From Bacillota bacterium (GTDB lineage: Bacteria; Bacillota; Clostridia; DSM-8532), in the NCBI GenBank assembly GCA_023410885.1, contig JAEYPI010000294.1:1-8467 (forward strand): DNA of 8,467 nt. The letters run 5' to 3'. The notes under the pieces were generated by a model. It saw only the letters and a program-made list of their open reading frames with translations. It was not told the origin of the DNA and did no database searches. A program made the translations under genes and the position numbers. Position 1 is the first letter of the stretch, and every line of letters starts with the position of its first letter. Shown in pieces: positions 6,747 through 8,467 of the stretch.

Positions 6747-6781
6747 AAAAACAGGATAACCTTTTTGGTTATCCTGTTTTT
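6747..6781 (-). terminator. Strong hairpin terminator between flgM and flgN (likely bidirectional)
   Basis: A perfect 15-bp inverted repeat (6747-6761 with 6767-6781) closes a 5-nt loop (6762-6766). On the minus strand the 3' arm GGTTATCC is followed by TGTTTTT, the expected U-run; on the plus strand the arm ends in six T. The hairpin lies 70 nt after the flgM stop and 55 nt before the flgN start, in the middle of an otherwise collinear flagellar operon. It should stop or attenuate flgM transcripts before flgN. Confidence 0.88.
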
Positions 6782-6851
6782 TATATCGTTTTTATTTCAT
6801 TCAGAGTTCAAATGCCAACAGCGTTTCCGTAATTAAAGCGAGCTAAAAATG

Positions 6852-7139
6852 TTATATTTTGTCTGTACTCAGGGTATCCACAATTTTTGCAGCCACATCC
6901 CGTGATGATATGGAATATTCTCCACGCTCTATCTTTTGTGAAATGTCGTTGACTTTTCCCTGACGAACATCAGGAATCTGCCTCAGCGCTTTCATGACAA
7001 CATTAAAGTCGTGTGCTGTTCCGGAAATAGTAAGCTCGTCCTTCTTTGAAGCGGTCTCACCAACCTTGGAAAGCTTTTCAATTTTACTGGTGTTTCCGTA
7101 AACACCGGATACCTTGGGAATATTTCCCCAAATCTTCAT
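6852..7139 (-). CDS. flgM: Anti-sigma-28 factor FlgM
   Basis: FlgM binds and inhibits the flagellar sigma factor (SigD/FliA) until the hook-basal body is complete, so late genes wait for assembly. The 95-residue product has a poorly structured N-terminal half and the conserved sigma-binding half with KKDELTISGTAHDF (32-45), VRQGKVNDISQKIERGEYSISSRDVAAKIV (about 58-87). The pattern of K-V-x-x-I-x-x-I-x-x-G-x-Y followed by a final helix is the FlgM hallmark. The ATG at 7139 is chosen because GGAGAGG lies about 8 nt before it and the product starts MKIWGNIPKV; an in-frame GTG at 7166 would add 9 residues over the ribosome binding site. It has a candidate sigma-28 promoter upstream, which would make it autoregulated, and a strong terminator follows. 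Confidence 0.94.
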   Translation of the reverse strand: MKIWGNIPKVSGVYGNTSKIEKLSKVGETASKKDELTISGTAHDFNVVMKALRQIPDVRQGKVNDISQKIERGEYSISSRDVAAKIVDTLSTDKI

Positions 7140-7234
7140 CGTGAATTCCTCTCCCACTTTTATCACATTTGCTGGAGCTTTTCAGCACATTAATCATTAG
7201 TTAAAATCAAAATTTGTTTGTCTCTTCTTTCTAT

Positions 7235-7261
7235 ATATCGTCAGTTATTTTATGACCCTTA
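7235..7261 (-). promoter_or_regulatory. Candidate sigma-28 promoter for flgM
   Basis: GACGATAT (7242-7235) differs from the sigma-28 -10 consensus by one base. TAAG (7261-7258) lies 15 nt upstream and matches the -35 core at three of four positions. A start near 7229 would give a leader of about 90 nt. A sigma-28 promoter directly before flgM is also the arrangement in B. subtilis, where it gives feedback control. The spacer overlaps one arm of a long-spaced 7-bp inverted repeat (7252-7258 with 7310-7316) that may be chance. Confidence 0.5.
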
Positions 7262-7312
7262 ACAGGATTAAATAATTTCTCAAAACAAGTTTATCTAAGT
7301 TCGGCCTACGGG

Positions 7313-7738
7313 TCATTGATCTTTACGGGAACCGTGAATATAACGCAGTCCCACGTTATCCTTGTCATCATCATCATGTTTGATGGATTGTTGCAAGGAT
7401 TTCCCGGCACTGATCATGTCATTGGCAAGCTTTCTTGAGCAATTTAAACAAAAGCGCCCGCTCTTAATTCTAACCCCGCAATTTTCACACTGTAGGGCGA
7501 TCGGGCTGGATTCTGCAACCTCAAGGCGCCCATCCTTTAAAAATCGGTAAATCAGTTGTGTAGGCACCCCGGTCTCCTGCGACACCTCTTGCATGGTTGC
7601 GCCCGGAAAGTTACGGACAAAAGTCCTTACCTTTTCAAATTCCTCATCCTCAAGCTTTCTACAAGCCTCACAGATTTGAGCGCCTGTGACATACATAAAG
7701 ATCTTTCTACATCTTCGGCAATTTTTAACTTCAGGCAT
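7313..7738 (-). CDS. Flagellar-operon zinc-finger/HTH protein, YvyF (TIGR03826) family
   Basis: The gene between comF and flgM in Bacillota flagellar loci encodes a small protein of poorly defined role, called YvyF in B. subtilis and thought to act in flagellar regulation. The 141-residue product has an N-terminal CxxC pair (Cys7/10 with Cys23/26), a helix-turn-helix-like segment (about 46-70, TMQEVSQETGVPTQLIYRFL followed by KDGRL), and a second zinc-binding set (Cys84/87 with Cys97/100). An acidic then basic tail (HDDDDKDN, GSRKDQ) completes it. The layout, a DNA-reading HTH flanked by two zinc knuckles, fits a nucleic-acid-binding regulator, which is inference. The ATG at 7738 follows GGAGGGG by 5 nt. 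It starts about 40 nt after comF and ends about 170 nt before flgM. A sigma-28-like -10 element lies in front. Confidence 0.85.
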   Translation of the reverse strand: MPEVKNCRRCRKIFMYVTGAQICEACRKLEDEEFEKVRTFVRNFPGATMQEVSQETGVPTQLIYRFLKDGRLEVAESSPIALQCENCGVRIKSGRFCLNCSRKLANDMISAGKSLQQSIKHDDDDKDNVGLRYIHGSRKDQ

Positions 7739-7772
7739 ATAAACCCCTCCATTAAAACAATATTATTAATTT

Positions 7773-7780
7773 ATATCGTC
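7773..7780 (-). promoter_or_regulatory. Possible sigma-28 -10 element for the yvyF-like gene
   Basis: GACGATAT (7780-7773) is the same 8-mer as the flgM -10 candidate and overlaps the comF stop codon, 34 nt before the yvyF-like ATG. No good -35 is seen (TATA at 16 nt spacing is the best). It could allow flagellar control of the yvyF-like gene apart from comF. Weak support, since half of the motif is A/T. Confidence 0.3.
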
Positions 7781-8467
7781 ATTTTTCGGCATTTGCTATA
7801 ACGGATGCAAAAATCCAAGAAGCACCCTTCTCATATAATATTCTAGCACAAGTATTCAGGGTTGTGCCAGTGGTCACCACATCATCAACAAGTAAAACGA
7901 TCTTGCCCGTAAGATCACAATCCTTCCGGATCTCAAAAGCACCTTCCAAATTGCGAAGTCTTTCATCTCGCTTTAAGCTACTCTGTGGGTGTGTTGTACG
8001 TGTTTTGTACAAAAGGTCCTGATACACCGGAACCTCCAAAAAAGAGGAAAGCTCCCTTGCTACAAGCTCGGACTGATTATAACCTCTTTGACGTTTCTTT
8101 CTGGGATGCATGGGTACGGGAATGATGAAATCAAACTCAGGTAAAGGAGCTTCCTCCTTAATATGTTCATAGAGAAGATAGCCCATGGTCATGGATAATT
8201 TAGGCTGATGGTTGAATTTCAAAGCGTGAATGGCTTTATCAACCCCTTCCTCATAATAGAAGGCTGCAGCCATACCATTTATATAAGGAAGGGAGGGCTT
8301 TTTAACGAAACCCTTTTCATACCGGGGAAGAAGCTTATAGCAGTCTTCGCAAAGCGCCAAGACCGTGTCTTCTTTTAAAAGGGTGTCACAAACCATGCAC
8401 TTCACCGGGTAAAGCAATCGTATAAGCCTTTCCAAGAAGGGTGGGGGTTTAAGACAAGCTTCCTGTT
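7779..8467 (-). CDS. comFC: ComF-family phosphoribosyltransferase-like protein (5' end probably beyond the window)
   Basis: ComFC/GntX-type proteins belong to the type I phosphoribosyltransferase fold and are needed for natural DNA uptake in B. subtilis and others. Residues below are numbered from the TTG at 8435. The protein has an N-terminal zinc knuckle (CMVC at 13-16 with CEDC at 29-32), the conserved IIPVPMHPRKKRQRGYNQSELVA (104-126), a basic KTRTTHPQSSLKRDERLRNLEGAF segment (144-167), and the PRPP-binding loop IVLLVDDVVTTGTT (179-192) with the two Asp and TTGTT that define the fold. The frame is open from 8435 to the last base, and no ribosome binding site precedes the TTG. A start upstream outside the window is therefore likely. 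Length from 8435 is 218 residues, near the family norm (about 220-240). In B. subtilis comF genes lie just upstream of yvyF-flgM, as here. Confidence 0.92.
   Translation of the reverse strand, partial: QEACLKPPPFLERLIRLLYPVKCMVCDTLLKEDTVLALCEDCYKLLPRYEKGFVKKPSLPYINGMAAAFYYEEGVDKAIHALKFNHQPKLSMTMGYLLYEHIKEEAPLPEFDFIIPVPMHPRKKRQRGYNQSELVARELSSFLEVPVYQDLLYKTRTTHPQSSLKRDERLRNLEGAFEIRKDCDLTGKIVLLVDDVVTTGTTLNTCARILYEKGASWIFASVIANAEK

Noticed and set aside
6786..6793. AACGATAT on the minus strand between flgM and its terminator as another sigma-28 -10
   Set aside because: Two mismatches in the key GC part, no -35, and any transcript would hit the hairpin at once.
7252..7316. ATGACCC / GGGTCAT 7-bp inverted repeat between the yvyF-like gene and flgM as an operator or terminator
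   Set aside because: The arms are 51 nt apart, one lies in the end of the yvyF-like reading frame, and a 7-bp match over this distance can arise by chance.
1..8467. CRISPR arrays, tRNA or rRNA genes, insertion sequences, prophage or attachment sites
   Set aside because: No spaced direct repeats, cloverleaf-like sequences, transposase motifs or terminal inverted repeats were seen; nearly all of the window is occupied by flagellar and flanking genes.

Overview
The window comes from a motile, Gram-positive-type bacterium of the phylum Bacillota, most likely a clostridial lineage. Evidence is the gene order comF - yvyF-like - flgM - flgN - flgK - flgL - fliW - csrA, which matches the Bacillus subtilis late-flagellar/competence block, together with strong AGGAGG-type ribosome binding sites and sigma-28 (SigD/FliA)-type promoter elements. 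The genus cannot be fixed from the sequence. Every recognised gene is on the minus strand, so transcription runs from the right edge to the left edge.

Layout in transcription order. At the right edge is a ComF-type phosphoribosyltransferase whose 5' end probably lies outside the window. It is followed by a double zinc-finger/HTH flagellar-operon protein (YvyF/TIGR03826-like) and the anti-sigma factor FlgM. A strong hairpin terminator separates flgM from the next block: flgN (export chaperone), two tandem and divergent flgK genes (hook-filament junction), flgL (second junction protein), fliW (flagellin-binding assembly factor) and csrA (translational regulator). A second strong terminator closes this block. 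Beyond it, with its own sigma-28-type promoter, begins rfbF (glucose-1-phosphate cytidylyltransferase), which runs off the left edge after 183 codons.

The genes form one control and assembly circuit. FlgM restrains the flagellar sigma factor until the hook is complete. FlgN escorts FlgK and FlgL to the export gate, and FlgK/FlgL form the hook-filament junction. FliW and CsrA make the partner switch that ties flagellin translation to flagellin export. The flagellin gene that follows csrA in B. subtilis is not here. A sugar-nucleotide gene sits in its place behind a candidate flagellar promoter, which suggests a link to flagellin or surface glycosylation.

The most unusual item is the first flgK, 697 residues long. 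A complete von Willebrand factor A-like (VWA) fold, roughly residues 300-472, is embedded in the middle of an otherwise normal FlgK. It replaces a short loop that the neighbouring second FlgK keeps at the same site. This would place a putative adhesive or protein-binding domain on the outside of the hook-filament junction. Most of the promoter calls rest on short motifs and are hypotheses. The gene identities, apart from the edge fragments' true ends, are secure.
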